Position numbers and translations under genes: made by a program. Of a stretch of DNA of 7,334 nucleotides, positions 7,185-7,334 are shown piece by piece. The notes beneath the pieces are model-generated. The model had not been told where the DNA came from, did no database searches, and saw only the letters and a program-made list of their open reading frames with translations. This DNA is from Allobrachymonas sp. (GTDB lineage Bacteria > Pseudomonadota > Gammaproteobacteria > Burkholderiales > Burkholderiaceae_C). Numbering within the stretch: position 1 is the stretch's first letter; every line of letters starts with the position of its first letter. The DNA lies in contig JAAUOI010000147.1 in assembly GCA_012036375.1 (NCBI GenBank), forward strand, positions 1-7,334. The letters run 5' to 3'.

Positions 7185-7197
7185 GGTCGTTGTAGCC
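7143..7197. other. Unassigned segment between the nuoL break and the repeat
   Basis: About 55 bases separate the point where NuoL homology stops from the first recognisable base of the inverted repeat. They encode no NuoL-like text in any frame and show no clear pairing with the far end of the repeat. They may be the outer part of an inserted element, or sequence from another locus brought in by a rearrangement or assembly error. Confidence 0.5.
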
Positions 7198-7201
7198 CGT
7201 C

Positions 7202-7220
7202 ATGCCAGCGAAGCTGGCAT
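7202..7220. repeat. Perfect hairpin in the left arm of the repeat
   Basis: ATGCCAGC (7202-7209) pairs perfectly with GCTGGCAT (7213-7220) around a GAA loop, giving an eight-pair stem. This compact GAA-loop hairpin is the core of the left arm. Confidence 0.85.
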
Positions 7221-7263
7221 CCAGGAGAAATACGTTCTGCCTTTTGCTTATGCCGCCTGGATG

Positions 7264-7314
7264 CCGGGTCGCGGCCTGCGGCCCCCGTATCAAGTACGGG
7301 GCAGGCTCGCCCGG
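7264..7314. repeat. Nested stems in the right arm of the repeat
   Basis: Three stems nest inside one another: CCGGG (7264-7268) with CCCGG (7310-7314), GCCTG (7274-7278) with CAGGC (7302-7306), and an inner hairpin CCCCGTA (7283-7289) with TACGGGG (7295-7301) around the loop TCAAG. The right arm is longer than the left by these extra inner stems, as if an ordinary short arm had been expanded. Confidence 0.75.
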
Positions 7315-7334
7315 AATGACGAAACCAGGAACTC

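Larger units (their letters stand above)
7198..7321. repeat. Imperfect inverted-repeat element, palindromic intergenic repeat type (possible MITE)
   Basis: The two ends are inverted copies of each other: CGTCAT at 7198-7203 answers ATGACG at 7316-7321, and GGCATCCAGG at 7216-7225 is an exact inverse of CCTGGATGCC at 7256-7265. Each arm also folds on itself, and a 30-base spacer (7226-7255) with no visible feature separates them. There is no open reading frame that could be a transposase, so any movement would depend on an enzyme supplied elsewhere. The GTCAT-CC-GCGA and ATCCAGG pattern resembles short dispersed repeats common in proteobacteria, such as the dRS3-like repeats of Neisseria; that resemblance is from memory, not a search. 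I cannot see a target-site duplication because nuoL does not resume before the window ends. Confidence 0.8.

Noticed and set aside
7185..7334. A CRISPR array, tRNA gene or transposase gene in the terminal non-coding stretch
   Set aside because: There are no spaced direct repeats, no cloverleaf and no open frame of useful length; the visible structure is explained by the inverted-repeat element.

Overview
This window is an internal piece of a nuo operon, which encodes the proton-pumping NADH:quinone oxidoreductase (respiratory complex I, NDH-1). All genes lie on the + strand in the canonical proteobacterial order nuoF-nuoG-nuoH-nuoI-nuoJ-nuoK-nuoL. The style of the proteins points to Betaproteobacteria, most likely Burkholderiales: a NuoG of about 705 residues without the N7 cysteines, a NuoI with the ending IAAAKAADAKYR recoverable from the DNA, and a NuoF with the LKDYEARGGYQALKK opening. 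The genus cannot be fixed from this sequence alone.

Layout: nuoF (5' end outside the window) runs to 1304. nuoG (1319-3436) overlaps nuoH at an ATGA junction. nuoH (3433-4514) is split by a one-base frameshift near 3721-3724. nuoI (4526-5050) has a second one-base frameshift near its 3' end. nuoJ (5089-5760) and nuoK (5757-6065) are intact and overlap at ATGA. nuoL (6069 onward) is normal for 358 codons, then loses homology abruptly at about 7143. The last ~190 bases contain no gene; they hold a ~55-base segment I cannot assign, then a structured inverted-repeat element (7198-7321) of the short palindromic type scattered through many proteobacterial genomes.

Functionally, NuoF (FMN and N3 iron-sulfur cluster) takes electrons from NADH. 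NuoG (N1b, N4, N5) and NuoI (N6a, N6b) pass them along the peripheral arm to the quinone site built partly by NuoH. NuoJ, NuoK and NuoL belong to the proton-translocating membrane arm. Gene spacing is tight throughout (4-base overlaps or gaps of 3-48 bases), as expected for one co-transcribed unit; no promoter or terminator is visible.

I see no new kind of biological system here. What deserves a second look is the damage: two single-base losses, each in a four-base homopolymer, plus truncation of nuoL next to a repeat, all within 3.5 kb of a normally conserved operon. Either this lineage is losing complex I, or the sequence carries homopolymer errors and ends at an assembly break in a repeat. 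The intact neighbours and the perfectly preserved coding text after each frameshift favour sequence error or very recent inactivation over old decay.
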